This document shows positions 33,762-45,251 of a DNA stretch of 64,000 bases, one piece after another (the stretch's first letter is position 1; the number at the start of each line of letters is the position of its first letter). The position numbers and the translations under genes are program-made. This DNA is from JBELHO01 sp042091375 (GTDB taxonomy: Bacteria > Pseudomonadota > Gammaproteobacteria > Enterobacterales > Alteromonadaceae): assembly GCA_042091375.1 (NCBI GenBank), contig JBELHO010000014.1:1-64000 (forward strand). Direction: 5' to 3'. The notes under the pieces were generated by a model. The model saw nothing but the letters and a program-made list of their open reading frames with translations, was not told the origin of the DNA and searched no databases.

Positions 33762-36485
33762 ATGACAGATCTAGCTAAAAATATTGCAGCAGTCAATATT
33801 GAAGATGAGCTTAAAAGCTCCTATTTAGATTACGCGATGAGCGTCATTGTAGGTCGTGCATTACCCGATGTTCGCGATGGTTTGAAACCTGTTCATCGCC
33901 GGGTATTATTTGCCATGAATGTACTGGGCAATGACTACAATAAACCCTATAAAAAATCAGCACGTGTGGTTGGCGATGTGATTGGTAAATATCACCCTCA
34001 TGGTGACACCGCGGTATACGACACCATTGTTCGCATGGCGCAACCTTTTTCACTGCGCTATATGCTGGTTGATGGGCAAGGGAATTTTGGCTCTGTAGAT
34101 GGTGATTCCGCAGCGGCAATGCGTTATACCGAGATCAGAATGGCTAAAATTGCTCATTCTATTTTGGCTGATCTCGACAAGGAAACAGTCGATTTTGTTC
34201 CAAACTACGATGGCACAGAACACATACCTGCAGTTATGCCTACGCGCATACCCAATTTGTTAGTCAATGGTACATCAGGTATTGCTGTCGGTATGGCAAC
34301 TAATATTCCACCGCATAACCTAACCGAAGTGATCAATGCTTGTTTGGCTCTGATAGACAACAATGACATAACGGTTGATGAAATTTTACAACACATTCCA
34401 GGACCTGACTTTCCCACTGCCGGAATTATCAGTGGTCGTGCGGGTATAGAAGAGGCTTACAGAACCGGACGGGGAAAAATCAAAATTCGTGCCCGTGCAG
34501 AGATTGAAGTCAATGAAACCTCGGGTAAAGAAACCATAGTGGTTCACGAATTACCTTATCAAGTCAACAAAGCACGACTTATTGAAAAAATGGCTGAGTT
34601 AGTCAAAGAAAAGCGCTTAGAAGGTATTTCTGCTTTACGCGATGAATCTGATAAAGATGGCATGCGTATGGTCATAGAAGTTAAACGCGGTGAAGTGGGT
34701 GAGGTTGTCCTCAATAACTTGTATAAATTAACCCAAATGCAAGTGTCTTTTGGTTTAAATATGGTGGCCTTGACCAAAGGCCAACCTAAATTATTTAACA
34801 TCAAAGAAATGTTAGAAGCTTTTGTGTTGCACCGTCGTGAAGTCGTTACTAGACGAACTATCTTTGAATTGAGAAAAGCCCGAGAGCGCGCACATATCTT
34901 AGAAGGGTTATCAATCGCTCTAGCTAACATTGACCCCATTATCGAATTAATTAAAAATTCACCTACGCCTGCCGAAGCAAAAGAAGCGTTAACTTCTCAG
35001 GGATGGGCATTGGGCAATGTAGCCGACATGTTAAGTGCTGCCGGTAACGATGCCGCCAGACCTGAATGGTTAGAGCCAGAATTTGGCATTAGAGATAATT
35101 TATATTATTTAACCATTCAACAAGCACAGGCCATACTCGATCTTCGCCTACATAAATTAACAGGCTTAGAACACGAGAAAATTTTAAGTGAATACAAAGG
35201 GTTATTAGAGCTAATTGCTGAATTAATGCATATATTATCTAGCCCTGAGCGGTTGATGGACGTCATTCGTGAAGAGCTAGAAGTGATCCGCGACGACTTT
35301 GGTGATCAGCGTCGTACCGAAATCACCAATGCCTCCCATGACTTATCCCTTGAAGATTTAATTTGCGAAGAAGATGTTGTGGTGACCCTTTCTAGTGAAG
35401 GTTATGTCAAGTATCAGATTTTGTCAGATTATCAAGCGCAACGTCGGGGTGGTAAAGGTAAAGCCGCGACTAAGATGAAGCAAGAAGACTTTATCGAACG
35501 ACTATTAGTGGCTAATACCCACGATACTATTTTATGTTTTTCTAATCGCGGTAAATTGTATTGGTTAAAAGTCTATCAATTGCCATTAGCCAGTAGAACC
35601 TCGCGTGGTCGACCAATTGTCAACCTGTTACCGCTCGCAGATGATGAAAGGATCACCGCGATATTGCCAGTACGCGAATATCAGGATGACAAGTTTATTA
35701 TTATGGCTACGGCTTCAGGCACAGTGAAGAAAACGCCATTAACTGCTTACTCGAACCAACGTGCAAACGGTATTATCGCCCTAAATTTACGCGATGACGA
35801 TACCTTAATAGGTGTTGATATCACCAATGGTGAAAATGACATTATGTTATTTTCGGATGCGGGTAAGGTGGTGCGCTTCAATGAGAAAGTACGCGATAGT
35901 GAAACCGGTGAGGTGAAGATCGATGCAGAAACTGGCGAAGAGCTTCATGCGCTGCGTGCGATGGGACGAACCGCCACTGGAGTTCGCGGGATCAAACTTG
36001 AGGGCGATCAAAAAGTCGTTTCGCTTATTGTACCCAAAAATGATGGTGCGGTATTGACAATTACCCAAAACGGTTATGGTAAACGCACTGATCTCGCTGA
36101 ATATCCAGCAAAAAGTCGCGCTACTAAAGGCGTAGTGTCGATCAAAGTCAGTGATCGCAACGGCCCTGTAGTTGGTGCAGTGCAAGTAGAAGAGCTTGAC
36201 GAAATTATGTTAATTACTGACAACGGTACGCTAGTGCGGACTCGAGTGAATGAAGTTAGCGTTATCGGTCGCAATACCCAAGGTGTTAGGATAATTCGAA
36301 CCGCAGAAGATGAGCATGTTGTTGCTTTGCAACGCATCGATGAGGTTGAAGAAGACGACATTTTTGTTGATGATGAAAGTCAATCATCGGACGCTGAGCA
36401 AGCACTGTCTAAAACAGACAGCGAAGATATCAGTGACAGCGACGGTAATGACAGTCAAGCGGAACAACCATCAGAAGATCAGTGA
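33762..36485 (+). CDS. gyrA: DNA gyrase subunit A
   Basis: GyrA is the breakage-reunion subunit that introduces negative supercoils together with GyrB. The 907-residue protein has the catalytic Tyr in [10 protein letters not shown] and the [21 protein letters not shown], with Thr83 where E. coli has Ser83 and Asp87 retained. The C-terminal beta-pinwheel contains the GyrA box (QRRGGKGK) and an acidic tail rich in Asp, Glu and Ser. Start ATG at 33762 with AGGGATACC upstream. It is a single gene ending in a strong terminator. Thr83 is also the wild-type residue in some gammaproteobacteria, so it need not mean selected resistance. Confidence 0.98.
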   Translation: MTDLAKNIAAVNIEDELKSSYLDYAMSVIVGRALPDVRDGLKPVHRRVLFAMNVLGNDYNKPYKKSARVVGDVIGKYHPHGDTAVYDTIVRMAQPFSLRYMLVDGQGNFGSVDGDSAAAMRYTEIRMAKIAHSILADLDKETVDFVPNYDGTEHIPAVMPTRIPNLLVNGTSGIAVGMATNIPPHNLTEVINACLALIDNNDITVDEILQHIPGPDFPTAGIISGRAGIEEAYRTGRGKIKIRARAEIEVNETSGKETIVVHELPYQVNKARLIEKMAELVKEKRLEGISALRDESDKDGMRMVIEVKRGEVGEVVLNNLYKLTQMQVSFGLNMVALTKGQPKLFNIKEMLEAFVLHRREVVTRRTIFELRKARERAHILEGLSIALANIDPIIELIKNSPTPAEAKEALTSQGWALGNVADMLSAAGNDAARPEWLEPEFGIRDNLYYLTIQQAQAILDLRLHKLTGLEHEKILSEYKGLLELIAELMHILSSPERLMDVIREELEVIRDDFGDQRRTEITNASHDLSLEDLICEEDVVVTLSSEGYVKYQILSDYQAQRRGGKGKAATKMKQEDFIERLLVANTHDTILCFSNRGKLYWLKVYQLPLASRTSRGRPIVNLLPLADDERITAILPVREYQDDKFIIMATASGTVKKTPLTAYSNQRANGIIALNLRDDDTLIGVDITNGENDIMLFSDAGKVVRFNEKVRDSETGEVKIDAETGEELHALRAMGRTATGVRGIKLEGDQKVVSLIVPKNDGAVLTITQNGYGKRTDLAEYPAKSRATKGVVSIKVSDRNGPVVGAVQVEELDEIMLITDNGTLVRTRVNEVSVIGRNTQGVRIIRTAEDEHVVALQRIDEVEEDDIFVDDESQSSDAEQALSKTDSEDISDSDGNDSQAEQPSEDQ

Positions 36486-36509
36486 TCTACTGAATACGCA
36501 ACTGAATAT

Positions 36510-36536
36510 GGGCGGCACAACCGCCCAATTTTTTTT
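36510..36536 (+). terminator. Intrinsic terminator of gyrA
   Basis: GGGCGG (36510-36515) pairs with CCGCCC (36521-36526) across CACAA, followed by AA and a run of T. It lies 25 bases after the gyrA stop. Confidence 0.88.
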
Positions 36537-36632
36537 AAATAATTGGCTTTGTTATTTTCATTTTAGTTTTGGTTAGCGACTGATTTAAAAGCAACAAGGC
36601 GAGGCTGTGTTTGTCACTACCGCTATATTGAC

Positions 36633-36689
36633 AATTTTCAATCACCTCAGGTTGAAAATTAACCTTAGCCCTGCAGTGGCATTACTGCA
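36633..36689 (+). promoter_or_regulatory. Paired stem-loops in the serC leader
   Basis: AATTTTCAA (36633-36641) pairs with TTGAAAATT (36652-36660), and TGCAGT (36672-36677) pairs with ACTGCA (36684-36689). They lie 70-126 bases before serC and could be leader hairpins or an operator. No known class was recognised. Confidence 0.3.
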
Positions 36690-36758
36690 TAAAATGAGTA
36701 GATAATTCATAGCGTCATTTTGTCTGCTTAATTCTAATGAAAGGAAAAAATAATCAAG

Positions 36759-37844
36759 ATGTCTGCCGTATATAATTTCTGTGCTGGTCCCGCCATGTTA
36801 CCTGTTGAGGTGATGAACAAAGCACAAGCTGAATTTACCAATTGGCAAGGCACGCAATGTTCGGTAATGGAACTAAGTCATCGCAGTGCAGAGTTTATGG
36901 CGATGGCTAAACAAGCGGAAATTGATCTGGTCAGTTTACTGTCTATCCCTGAAAATTACCGAGTGTTATTTTGTCATGGCGGCGGACGTGGACAATTTTC
37001 AGCGGTGCCGTTGAATCTTTTATCGACCGGTCAGTCGGCTGATTACATTGTTTCTGGATCATGGTCAAAAGCCGCTGCTGCGGAAGCAAAAAATTTTGGT
37101 GACATCAATACAGTTGATGTTGTTGAAAAAAATACTGGTGTATCGCGGGTTAAACCCACACAACAATGGCAACTTGATCCGCAGGCAGCCTATGTACATT
37201 ATTGTCCAAATGAAACCGTTGATGGTATTGAAATATTTGATATTCCTGAAACGGGTAATGTCCCGCTTGTTGCAGATATGTCATCAACTATTTTGTCACG
37301 CAAAATAGATGTCAGTAAATTTGGGTTAATTTATGCTGGCGCGCAAAAAAATATTGGCCCCTCTGGACTTACCATTGTTATTATTCGCGAAGATCTTCTG
37401 GGCAGGGCGCGTTTAACTACGCCTTGCATTATGAATTATCAAACCCTAGCTGACAATGACTCCATGTATAACACACCGCCTACCTATGCGTGGTATTTGG
37501 CCGGTTTAGTATTTAAATGGCTACAACAGCATGGCGGCCTTGAAGTCATTGAACAACGCAATCTGAACAAAGCACAAATGCTTTATCAATATATTGACCA
37601 AAGTGATTTTTATCAAAATACCATTGTTGAACAAAATAGAAGTTTGATGAATGTTCCCTTTTGGCTGGCAGACGAGCGCTTTAATGATGCTTTTTTAACA
37701 GGTGCTGCACAGCAAAATTTGCTGGCACTTAAAGGTCACCGCTCTGTCGGAGGAATGCGTGCCAGTATATATAACGCGATGCCTTTGTCTGGGGTTAAAG
37801 CGTTAATCGCCTTTATGGAATTGTTTGCTCAACAAAATAGTTAG
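36759..37844 (+). CDS. serC: Phosphoserine aminotransferase SerC
   Basis: A PLP enzyme that transaminates 3-phosphohydroxypyruvate to phosphoserine and also serves pyridoxine synthesis. The 361 residues include [11 protein letters not shown] at the start, the HRSAEF and [11 protein letters not shown] segments, and the PLP lysine in [12 protein letters not shown], followed by [19 protein letters not shown] provides the ribosome site. It starts the conserved serC-aroA-cmk-rpsA run; the aroA gene follows by 57 bases. Confidence 0.97.
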   Translation: MSAVYNFCAGPAMLPVEVMNKAQAEFTNWQGTQCSVMELSHRSAEFMAMAKQAEIDLVSLLSIPENYRVLFCHGGGRGQFSAVPLNLLSTGQSADYIVSGSWSKAAAAEAKNFGDINTVDVVEKNTGVSRVKPTQQWQLDPQAAYVHYCPNETVDGIEIFDIPETGNVPLVADMSSTILSRKIDVSKFGLIYAGAQKNIGPSGLTIVIIREDLLGRARLTTPCIMNYQTLADNDSMYNTPPTYAWYLAGLVFKWLQQHGGLEVIEQRNLNKAQMLYQYIDQSDFYQNTIVEQNRSLMNVPFWLADERFNDAFLTGAAQQNLLALKGHRSVGGMRASIYNAMPLSGVKALIAFMELFAQQNS

Positions 37845-37901
37845 AGTAGTTTAGTGGATTTTATGTCGGGTGCTCGCCCCACAATTAATGATGGAAATTA
37901 G

Positions 37902-39245
37902 ATGATAGAAGTTAAAAAAACACTCACATTGGTCACTGCACCAAGTGGAACTGTAGCTGGTGATATTACTGTGCCTGGTGATAAATCATGCTCTCATCGC
38001 GCTATTATGTTTGGCTCTTTAGCGCAAGGAAGATCACATATAAGTGGTTTTCTACCGGGTGAAGATTGTTTGGCGACGATGCAAGCGTTTAAAGCCATGG
38101 GTGTTGTTATTGATGGGCCTGATGAACACAACAATGTGGTTATTGAGGGCAAAGGCCTACACGGTCTTTCAGCGCCGGAGGCTGCACTTAACGTCGGTAA
38201 TTCTGGCACCACTATTCGCTTGTTATCGGGTATTTTGGCGGGACAACAGTTTCCATCTACTATGTTCGGTGACAGCTCGTTAAACAAAAGGCCAATGGCC
38301 CGAGTGGTAACACCGTTAAAATTGATGGGCGCAAATATTGACTCGGCTGATGATGGTACGCCACCTGTCGCCAGTGAAGGACTAACAGACGGAAAATCAT
38401 TAACTGCTATCCATTACGATTTACCCATGGCCAGTGCGCAGGTTAAGTCATGTGTATTATTAGCCGGTATGTATGCCAGCGGAACAACATCGGTCACTGA
38501 ACCGGGTATTACCCGTGATCATACCGAGCGAATGTTAAATGCCTTTGGTTACCCAGTATTGGTTGAACAAACAGCACAAGGCAATAAAATATCCATTGAA
38601 GGTGGGCATCAGTTAACTGCTTGTGATATTCAAGTACCGGGTGATATTTCTTCGGCGACATTTTTCATGGTAGCAGGATTGATTGCCAAGCAAGGCCAAC
38701 TGACTATTCGCAATGTTGGTATGAATCCAACCCGTGTTGGTGCCATTAATATTTTACAAAAAATGCAGGGTGATTTAACGGTAATTAACTCTCGTATGGC
38801 TGGTGGTGAGCCCATTGCTGATATTGTGGTTAAATCATCTGAACTCACAGGTATTACAATCGATGCTGCTGATGTGCCCCTTGCAATAGATGAATTTCCC
38901 GCAATATTTATTGCCGCATCTTGCGCCAAAGGCACTACGCGTTTGCGCGGTGCTGAAGAATTGCGAGTTAAAGAAAGTGATCGAATTCAGGCTATGGCTG
39001 ACGGGCTGACTGAGCTTGATATTGAATGTCGTGTTTATGATGATGGTATTGATATCCTTGGTGGACAATTAACATCAGGTACTATTCACAGTCATGACGA
39101 TCATCGTATCGCCATGTCATTTGCGATCAGTTCATTGCGCAGTACTGGCGCAATTAAGATTTTAGAGTGTGATAATGTGGCGACATCTTTTCCAAATTTT
39201 GTCACTTTAGCGAATTATGTTGGTTTATCAGTCCAAGAAGAATAA
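37902..39245 (+). CDS. aroA: 3-phosphoshikimate 1-carboxyvinyltransferase (EPSP synthase), class II type
   Basis: AroA joins PEP to shikimate-3-phosphate in aromatic amino-acid synthesis. The 447-residue protein has [12 protein letters not shown] near the N-terminus, [35 protein letters not shown] and the C-terminal KESDRI and HDDHRIAMS. The SAQxK and RxHTE motifs, and NSGTTIRL instead of NAGTAMRP, are those of class II enzymes (Bacillus, CP4 and the TyrA-AroA fusions of pseudomonads). They are not those of the E. coli class I enzyme. Class II enzymes are often insensitive to glyphosate. The locus between serC and cmk is standard. Confidence 0.96.
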   Translation: MIEVKKTLTLVTAPSGTVAGDITVPGDKSCSHRAIMFGSLAQGRSHISGFLPGEDCLATMQAFKAMGVVIDGPDEHNNVVIEGKGLHGLSAPEAALNVGNSGTTIRLLSGILAGQQFPSTMFGDSSLNKRPMARVVTPLKLMGANIDSADDGTPPVASEGLTDGKSLTAIHYDLPMASAQVKSCVLLAGMYASGTTSVTEPGITRDHTERMLNAFGYPVLVEQTAQGNKISIEGGHQLTACDIQVPGDISSATFFMVAGLIAKQGQLTIRNVGMNPTRVGAINILQKMQGDLTVINSRMAGGEPIADIVVKSSELTGITIDAADVPLAIDEFPAIFIAASCAKGTTRLRGAEELRVKESDRIQAMADGLTELDIECRVYDDGIDILGGQLTSGTIHSHDDHRIAMSFAISSLRSTGAIKILECDNVATSFPNFVTLANYVGLSVQEE

Positions 39246-39280
39246 CTGATAACAGTAACAGTTGGTTTAAGGAGCCTTAT

Positions 39281-39964
39281 ATGAATCAAAAAATCCCGGT
39301 GATCACTATTGACGGGCCAAGTGGTGCCGGCAAAGGGACTGCTGCAAGGTTAGTGGCGGAGCAACTTGGTTGGCAATTGTTAGACAGTGGTGCTATTTAT
39401 CGTGTATTAGCTGTAGCAACTCAATATCATCAACTACCGGTTGATGATGAAGAAGCATTGATCCCCATTGCTGCCCACTTGGATGTCCAATTTCAAATCA
39501 GTGAAAATGGTGAAAGTAAAGTGATCCTTGAAAGCGAAGATGTTACTCACAGCATTCGCTCTGAAGAAATTAGCGCCTTGGCTTCAAAAGTTGCTGCTTT
39601 TCCTCGGGTGAGGGAAGCGCTGTTGCGTCGTCAACGCGCCTTTAAGGTTTATCCTGGGTTGGTCGCTGATGGTCGGGATATGGGGACCGTGGTCTTTAAT
39701 GATGCTCCAGTGAAAGTGTTTTTAACGGCCAGTGCTGAAGAGCGCGCTGAACGCAGATATAATCAGTTGAAACAAAAGGGCTTTGATGTTAAAATCGGGC
39801 GCCTTTTGGATGACATACGTCAAAGAGACGAGCGAGATCAGAATAGAAAAGTTGCTCCGCTTATGCCAGCAGAAGATGCATTAGTTCTTGATTCTACTGA
39901 CTATTCTATAGATGAAGTGGTGAGTAAAATCCTGTCGTTTGCCAATGGTAAATTGACGCAATAA
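39281..39964 (+). CDS. cmk: Cytidylate kinase
   Basis: Cmk phosphorylates CMP and dCMP with ATP. The 227-residue protein has the P-loop [13 protein letters not shown] (residues 11-23), the CMP-binding DSGAIYR and GRDMGTVVF segments, and the lid region [10 protein letters not shown] followed by [13 protein letters not shown] strong AAGGAG ribosome site precedes the ATG at 39281. It lies between aroA and rpsA as in most gammaproteobacteria. Confidence 0.97.
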   Translation: MNQKIPVITIDGPSGAGKGTAARLVAEQLGWQLLDSGAIYRVLAVATQYHQLPVDDEEALIPIAAHLDVQFQISENGESKVILESEDVTHSIRSEEISALASKVAAFPRVREALLRRQRAFKVYPGLVADGRDMGTVVFNDAPVKVFLTASAEERAERRYNQLKQKGFDVKIGRLLDDIRQRDERDQNRKVAPLMPAEDALVLDSTDYSIDEVVSKILSFANGKLTQ

Positions 39965-40088
39965 GCGATTTGTTAGTGATTAACATTTCAAACATAACAA
40001 CCTAAAGTAAGGATGCCTTAGGTATTATTAACAACCCCATGATACATGTACGTTGATTGGAATAAAACTCTGAGTTCATATAAACATT

Positions 40089-41750
40089 ATGACTGAAAAT
40101 TTTGCACAACTTTTTGAAGAAAGTTTAAAAGAAATCGAAACACGTCCAGGTTCTATTATCAAAGGAACCGTGGTTGCCATCACTAAAGACAATGTCTTAG
40201 TAGACGCTGGTTTAAAATCTGAAAGTGTTATCTCTATTGACCAATTTAAGAATACTTCAGGCGAAGTAGATATTAACGTTGGCGACGAAATCGATGTTGC
40301 ACTTGATGCCACGGATGATGGTTTCGGTGAAACAATACTCTCTCGTGAAAAAGCAAAACGTCATGAAGCATGGCAAGTGCTTGAAAAGGCATACGAAGAA
40401 AAAGAAACTGTTGTCGGTGTTATCAACGGCAAAGTCAAAGGTGGTTTTACCGTTGAAGTTAGCAATATTCGCGCTTTCTTACCGGGTTCTTTAGTTGATG
40501 TCCGCCCAGTACGCGACACAGCTCACCTTGAAGGTAAAGATTTAGAATTTAAAGTGATCAAGCTCGATCAAAAACGCAACAATGTCGTGGTATCTCGTCG
40601 TGCTGTTATCGAATCAGAAAGCAGCGTAGAGCGTGACGAATTGTTAGAATCACTAGCTGAAGGCATTGAAGTTAAAGGTATCGTTAAAAACTTAACTGAT
40701 TACGGTGCGTTTGTCGATTTAGGCGGTATTGATGGCTTATTACACATTACTGATATGGCTTGGAAGCGCGTTAAGCACCCAAGTGAAATTGTCAATGTTG
40801 GTGATGAGATCCAAGTTAAAGTATTGAAGTTTGACCGAGAACGCACGCGTGTGTCGCTTGGTATGAAGCAGTTAGGTGAAGATCCATGGGTAGCGATCGC
40901 CAAGCGTTATCCGGAAGGTGCTAAGCTTTCTGGTCGCGTTACCAATCTTACCGACTACGGTTGTTTTGTTGAGATCCAAGAAGGCGTAGAAGGTCTTGTT
41001 CACGTATCTGAAATGGATTGGACTAACAAGAATATTCACCCATCTAAAGTTGTTAACTTGGGTGATACAGTAGAAGTGATGGTATTGGAAATTGACGAAG
41101 AACGTCGTCGTATTTCACTTGGACTTAAGCAGTGTATCCCGAATCCATGGGAAGAGTTTGCCAAGAACTTTAACAAAGGCGACAAAGTCTCAGGTAAGAT
41201 CAAATCTATTACTGATTTTGGTATCTTTATTGGCCTTGAAGGTGGTATTGATGGCTTGGTTCACTTATCTGATATTTCATGGGCCGGTGGTGAAGAAGCC
41301 GTTCGTGAATACAAGAAAGGCGATGAAATTTCAGCTGTCGTATTACAAGTTGACCCAGAGCGTGAGCGCATTTCTTTAGGTGTTAAACAAACTGAAGATG
41401 ATCCGTTTAATCAATATCTTGCAGATAACAAAAAAGGTGCTATTGTTACAGGTAAGGTTGTTGAAGTTGACGCCAAAGGTGCTAAAGTTGAATTAGTAGA
41501 TGGCGTAGAAGGTTACTTACGCGTTTCTGATATTTCACGTGATCGCATTGAAGATGCGTCTACCGAATTATCAGTAGGTGATAGTGTTGAAACTAAGTTT
41601 ATGGGCGTTGATCGCAAGAATCGCACTATTAGTTTATCTATCAAAGCGAAAGACCAAGCCGATGAGCGCGAAGCAATGGATAACTTGAACCAAGAAGAAG
41701 AAACTGGTTTAAGTGCTATGGCTGCAGCCTTCAAAAACGCTAAAAATTAA
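40089..41750 (+). CDS. rpsA: 30S ribosomal protein S1
   Basis: S1 binds mRNA and brings it to the 30S subunit. The 553 residues form six S1 (OB-fold) repeats; the four C-terminal ones show the [21 protein letters not shown] type pattern strongly. No Shine-Dalgarno sequence precedes the ATG, which is normal for rpsA. A hairpin with CCTAA/TTAGG arms near 40000-40022 in the 124-base leader may take part in S1 autoregulation. It ends in a good terminator before ihfB. Confidence 0.98.
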   Translation: MTENFAQLFEESLKEIETRPGSIIKGTVVAITKDNVLVDAGLKSESVISIDQFKNTSGEVDINVGDEIDVALDATDDGFGETILSREKAKRHEAWQVLEKAYEEKETVVGVINGKVKGGFTVEVSNIRAFLPGSLVDVRPVRDTAHLEGKDLEFKVIKLDQKRNNVVVSRRAVIESESSVERDELLESLAEGIEVKGIVKNLTDYGAFVDLGGIDGLLHITDMAWKRVKHPSEIVNVGDEIQVKVLKFDRERTRVSLGMKQLGEDPWVAIAKRYPEGAKLSGRVTNLTDYGCFVEIQEGVEGLVHVSEMDWTNKNIHPSKVVNLGDTVEVMVLEIDEERRRISLGLKQCIPNPWEEFAKNFNKGDKVSGKIKSITDFGIFIGLEGGIDGLVHLSDISWAGGEEAVREYKKGDEISAVVLQVDPERERISLGVKQTEDDPFNQYLADNKKGAIVTGKVVEVDAKGAKVELVDGVEGYLRVSDISRDRIEDASTELSVGDSVETKFMGVDRKNRTISLSIKAKDQADEREAMDNLNQEEETGLSAMAAAFKNAKN

Positions 41751-41765
41751 TTTTAGCCGGTCGAT

Positions 41766-41800
41766 GAATAAGGCTTTAATCACAAAGCCTTATTCTTTTT
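41766..41800 (+). terminator. Intrinsic terminator after rpsA
   Basis: GAATAAGGCTTT (41766-41777) pairs with AAAGCCTTATTC (41784-41795) across AATCAC, followed by five T residues. Confidence 0.85.
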
Positions 41801-41841
41801 AAAACTTGTTTGTGTGCAGATATATGTAATTTGGAGGTCTA

Positions 41842-42129
41842 ATGACAAAGTCAGAACTCATTGAGAGATTAGCAGAAAAACTAAGTCATCTACCTGTTAA
41901 AGATGTTGAATTAGCTGTTAAAGAAATCCTTGAAATGATGGCGCAAACCTTATCTAAAGGTGAACGCATAGAAATCAGAGGTTTTGGTAGTTTCTCTTTA
42001 CATTACCGAGCTCCTCGCCTAGGTAGGAACCCTAAAACTGGTGAATCTGTTAATTTAACTGGTAAATATGTTCCACATTTTAAACCCGGCAAAGAGTTAC
42101 GCGAACGAGTTAATATGTCGGTTGGGTAA
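41842..42129 (+). CDS. ihfB: Integration host factor beta subunit
   Basis: IHF beta pairs with IhfA to bend DNA at specific sites. The 95-residue protein has the HU/IHF fold with the family signature [21 protein letters not shown], including the intercalating Pro on the DNA-binding arm, and starts [13 protein letters not shown] as in other IhfB proteins. A GGAGG ribosome site precedes the ATG. It is the usual neighbour of rpsA and carries its own terminator. Confidence 0.97.
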   Translation: MTKSELIERLAEKLSHLPVKDVELAVKEILEMMAQTLSKGERIEIRGFGSFSLHYRAPRLGRNPKTGESVNLTGKYVPHFKPGKELRERVNMSVG

Positions 42130-42145
42130 CAAAAAATTAAATTGC

Positions 42146-42177
42146 AAACGGCATGCTATAGCATGCCGTTTTTTTTT
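42146..42177 (+). terminator. Intrinsic terminator after ihfB
   Basis: AAACGGCATGC and GCATGCCGTTT (arms at about 42146-42155 and 42161-42170) form a strong stem around TATA, followed by a run of T. Confidence 0.88.
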
Positions 42178-42226
42178 GCCTTATAATTAACCGGTAAAGT
42201 GTTGTGATGATGTGGAGTTATCATTT

Positions 42227-42454
42227 TTGAAAATTTATCTTTCCTTATTTTTGATGATCTTATTATTGGTGGTCGCGTTTGTTTTTGGTAGTCAGAATAG
42301 TGACACCATCACACTTAACTATTTAATCGCCCAAACCGAAATGACCATTGCTCACGCAGTCAGTGTATTCACCTTAATTGGCTTTTTTATGGGTATTTTA
42401 TTTTCGATACTATGGCGCCTGATCAGGGCGCTTAAGGCGAAAAATGTTGGTTAG
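42227..42454 (+). CDS. lapA: Lipopolysaccharide assembly protein LapA (YciS)
   Basis: A small inner-membrane protein that acts with LapB and FtsH to control LpxC and thus LPS synthesis. Two hydrophobic spans flank GSQNSDTITLNYLIAQTEM, the DUF1049 signature. I start it at TTG 42227 (75 residues, LKIYLSLFLMILLL). GGAG at 42214-42217 is a well-placed ribosome site for it, and family members begin at this point. The frame is open to a GTG at 42212. lapB follows by 27 bases. Confidence 0.88.
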   Translation: MKIYLSLFLMILLLVVAFVFGSQNSDTITLNYLIAQTEMTIAHAVSVFTLIGFFMGILFSILWRLIRALKAKNVG

Positions 42455-42481
42455 TGCTAGGTCAGCGTTGATAGAGTTCAT

Positions 42482-43651
42482 ATGTTAGAACTGTTGTTTT
42501 TATTACTTCCTATTGCTTGGGGCCACGCTTGGTTCATGGGGCGTAATAGTAATAGGCAAAATGATCACAATGCCAAACAAGACTTATCGATAAAGTACTC
42601 GAAAGGGCTAAACTATTTACTTTCCAACCAGCAAGACAAGGCCATTGAACACCTTTTAGAAACACTAGAAGTTGAAGATGACAGTGTTGAAGCGCATTTT
42701 GCCATGGCTAACTTGTTTAGGCGGCGTGGTGAATTAGATCGCGCTCTTAAGATCCACGAACACTTAGTGAGACAAAAGCACTTAACCTCAACAGCCAAAC
42801 AACAGGCTGTGTTTGAGTTAGGTAAAGATTTTATCAGTGCAGGACTCTATGATCGCGCTGAAACAATGTTTCAAAAGCTAGCCAAATCGAAAGATTATGG
42901 GGTTAAATCATTGGTTTTTTTAATGCAAATTTACCAATTGACCAAAGATTGGCATCATGGCATAGCCCTACAAAAAACCATAGTTAAAACTAAAGACAAG
43001 CAGTTATTACACAGTTTAGCTAATTTTTATTGTGAATTAGCTACCATAGCCCTTGCGAAAGATAAGTTTATTGAAGTCATCGAGTTATTGGAAAATGCCT
43101 TAAAATATGATGCCAACTCATGTCGAGCAAATTGGTTAATGGCGAAAATTTACGAAAATCATCAACAATATGATCAAGCCTGCAAATGCTATCGAGACAT
43201 ATATAACCAAGATCAAGAGTTTTTTCCTGATGTGATCGATAAAATGGAGTTTTGCTATCTACAACTCAATCAACAAGAGCAGTTTTACCAGTACATAAAG
43301 AAAGTCTATGACGAAACGGCTGGCAGTAGTGCGTTAATCAAATATTTAGCTTATCTTGAAAAAAATCACGATTTGGCAACCGCGCAAAAGTTTATGTTGT
43401 TGGCGTTGAAAAGACGGCCAACTATCAAGGGATTTAAGCATTTTATCAAGATGCAAATGATTGAAGATAAGGGCCAAGCAACTACTGAAAACCTCGAGAT
43501 GATCAAAGAGCTGGTTTCAGCTTACCTCAATGTCAAACACAGGTATAATTGTCGTACCTGTGGCTTCAATAGCAGTAAGCATTACTGGTCTTGCCCCTCG
43601 TGTCACGATTGGGAGCAAATGAAGCCTGTGCGTGGCTTAGAAGGTGAATGA
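42482..43651 (+). CDS. lapB: Lipopolysaccharide assembly protein LapB (YciM)
   Basis: LapB is an N-terminally anchored cytoplasmic protein that delivers LpxC to FtsH. The 389 residues start with a short membrane anchor (LLFLLLPIAWGHAWFMG). An array of TPR repeats follows (for example AHFAMANLFRRRGELDRALKIHEHL and ANWLMAKIYENHQQYDQA). A C-terminal rubredoxin-type zinc ribbon with two CxxC pairs (CRTCGF, CPSCHDW) ends the protein. It is paired with lapA and followed by pyrF, the conserved order. Confidence 0.96.
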   Translation: MLELLFLLLPIAWGHAWFMGRNSNRQNDHNAKQDLSIKYSKGLNYLLSNQQDKAIEHLLETLEVEDDSVEAHFAMANLFRRRGELDRALKIHEHLVRQKHLTSTAKQQAVFELGKDFISAGLYDRAETMFQKLAKSKDYGVKSLVFLMQIYQLTKDWHHGIALQKTIVKTKDKQLLHSLANFYCELATIALAKDKFIEVIELLENALKYDANSCRANWLMAKIYENHQQYDQACKCYRDIYNQDQEFFPDVIDKMEFCYLQLNQQEQFYQYIKKVYDETAGSSALIKYLAYLEKNHDLATAQKFMLLALKRRPTIKGFKHFIKMQMIEDKGQATTENLEMIKELVSAYLNVKHRYNCRTCGFNSSKHYWSCPSCHDWEQMKPVRGLEGE

Positions 43652-43719
43652 GCACAGCGCTTATTTGCACGAGTTGAAACAACACATTAACTATAATTAC
43701 TTACTTAAAAGGATATAAC

Positions 43720-44418
43720 ATGTCAGATCCGAAAGTGATCGTCGCATTAGATTTTGACGATCAAGCGCAAGCACTCGCTTTTGTTGATAAAATTAACCCC
43801 AGTGATTGCCGTTTAAAAGTAGGCAAAGAGATGTTTACTTATTTTGGGCCTGACTTTGTTAAGCTTCTGGTTCAACGAGGATTTGATGTTTTTCTTGATT
43901 TAAAATTTCATGATATACCCAATACAGTCGCTAAAGCTGTCACTGCTGCTGCTCATTTGGGAGTGTGGATGGTCAATGTTCACGCATCGGGAGGATTGAA
44001 AATGATGGTTAAAGCAAAACAAGCTTTACTTCCTTTCGCTGATGATGCGCCATTATTGATTGCGGTGACTGTGTTAACCAGCATGGAACAAGAGGACTTA
44101 TCAGATTTAGCTATTGCCAAATCACCGGCAGAACAAGTACTGCATTTGGCCAAGTTGTCTCACCAAGCCGGTCTCGACGGCGTAGTGTGCTCTGCGCAAG
44201 AAGCGAAGCGCTTAAAACAAGCTATTGGTGCAGATTTTAGCTTAGTGACCCCAGGCATTCGACCTAGCGGTAGTCAAGCCAATGATCAAAAAAGGGTAAT
44301 GACTCCGCGTGATGCAGTTGCAATGGGTGCTGATTATTTAGTGATAGGAAGACCGATCACTCAAGCAGCAGATCCCACCGCAGTATTAACAGAAATTAAC
44401 CGCTCACTATCGGCTTAA
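43720..44418 (+). CDS. pyrF: Orotidine 5'-phosphate decarboxylase
   Basis: PyrF decarboxylates OMP to UMP. The 232-residue barrel protein has VIVALDFDD at the start, KVGKEMF, the catalytic array [11 protein letters not shown] (Asp-Lys-x-x-Asp), and the phosphate-binding TPGIRP and [21 protein letters not shown] lies upstream of the ATG. It closes the serC-to-pyrF run. A stem-loop without a T tract (arms 44480-44489 and 44505-44514) lies between it and convergent maf. Confidence 0.97.
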   Translation: MSDPKVIVALDFDDQAQALAFVDKINPSDCRLKVGKEMFTYFGPDFVKLLVQRGFDVFLDLKFHDIPNTVAKAVTAAAHLGVWMVNVHASGGLKMMVKAKQALLPFADDAPLLIAVTVLTSMEQEDLSDLAIAKSPAEQVLHLAKLSHQAGLDGVVCSAQEAKRLKQAIGADFSLVTPGIRPSGSQANDQKRVMTPRDAVAMGADYLVIGRPITQAADPTAVLTEINRSLSA

Positions 44419-44543
44419 GCCAATAATTTTTTTGCGTTTTATTAAACAAATCGGCGTCGATTAATTGTTACCTGTAAATAACAGCCATCGTTATAATGTG
44501 CATTGATGGCTGTTGGCATCCATCGTTTACGGTGCGGCAATAT

Positions 44544-45134
44544 TTATTGTTGTTCAGCTAAGACATCTAGATTGTGCTGTTTTAACAGGCCATTTAACTT
44601 GATCAAAGGCAAGCCAATTAAACTGTTTGGATCATCACCTTCAAGTTTGTGAAATAAACAAATACCCAGCCCCTCACTCTTAAAACTGCCGGCACATTGA
44701 TAGGGTTGCTCTGCGTGTAAGTAATTTCGAATTTCAGCGCTTGTTAGCTGTTTAAAATGCACGTTAAAGGGCTCTACTAATGAGATAACTTTAGCCGTTT
44801 TGCTATCGTAGACACAAAGGCCAGTGTAAAAGGTAATGCATTGACCACTAAATGAACTCAGTTGTGCAAAGGCGTTATCGAAATTATGCGGTTTACCCAG
44901 AATCTGATCGTTAAAGTAGGCGACTTGATCAGAGCCTATTATTAACGCATCACTGTATTGACTGGCAACTTTTTTAGCTTTAGCAATAGCTAATCGCTCG
45001 ACTAATGCCTGCGGTGATTCATTAACAGATGGGGTCTCATCAACGTCTGGTTTAGCACAAACAAAGGACAGATTAAATTTTTTCAATAGCGCTTGTCGAA
45101 AAATAGAGGTGGAAGCTAAAACCAATGTTCTCAT
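44544..45134 (-). CDS. maf: Maf-like nucleotide pyrophosphatase (YceF type)
   Basis: Maf proteins hydrolyse non-canonical nucleoside triphosphates; the YceF group prefers m7GTP. The 196-residue protein has the N-terminal [12 protein letters not shown], the DVDET and [10 protein letters not shown] motifs with catalytic Asp, [11 protein letters not shown], and GLPLIKL near the end. Divergent from yceD across 117 bases, as in E. coli. Subgroup assignment rests on this position and the SDQVA motif. Confidence 0.93.
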   Translation of the reverse strand: MRTLVLASTSIFRQALLKKFNLSFVCAKPDVDETPSVNESPQALVERLAIAKAKKVASQYSDALIIGSDQVAYFNDQILGKPHNFDNAFAQLSSFSGQCITFYTGLCVYDSKTAKVISLVEPFNVHFKQLTSAEIRNYLHAEQPYQCAGSFKSEGLGICLFHKLEGDDPNSLIGLPLIKLNGLLKQHNLDVLAEQQ

Positions 45135-45251
45135 TTATTTTACTTAAATTTTAATGGTGTGATGACAATATGCCCAGTATATTCTAATTTTAATCAATTT
45201 TAACTAATTTTCTTTGACACTGAGCCTCAACGGCTTTATCATGCGCGCCTT

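Noticed and set aside
44480..44514. Stem-loop between pyrF and maf as a terminator
   Set aside because: The 10-bp stem is perfect, but neither strand has a following T run.
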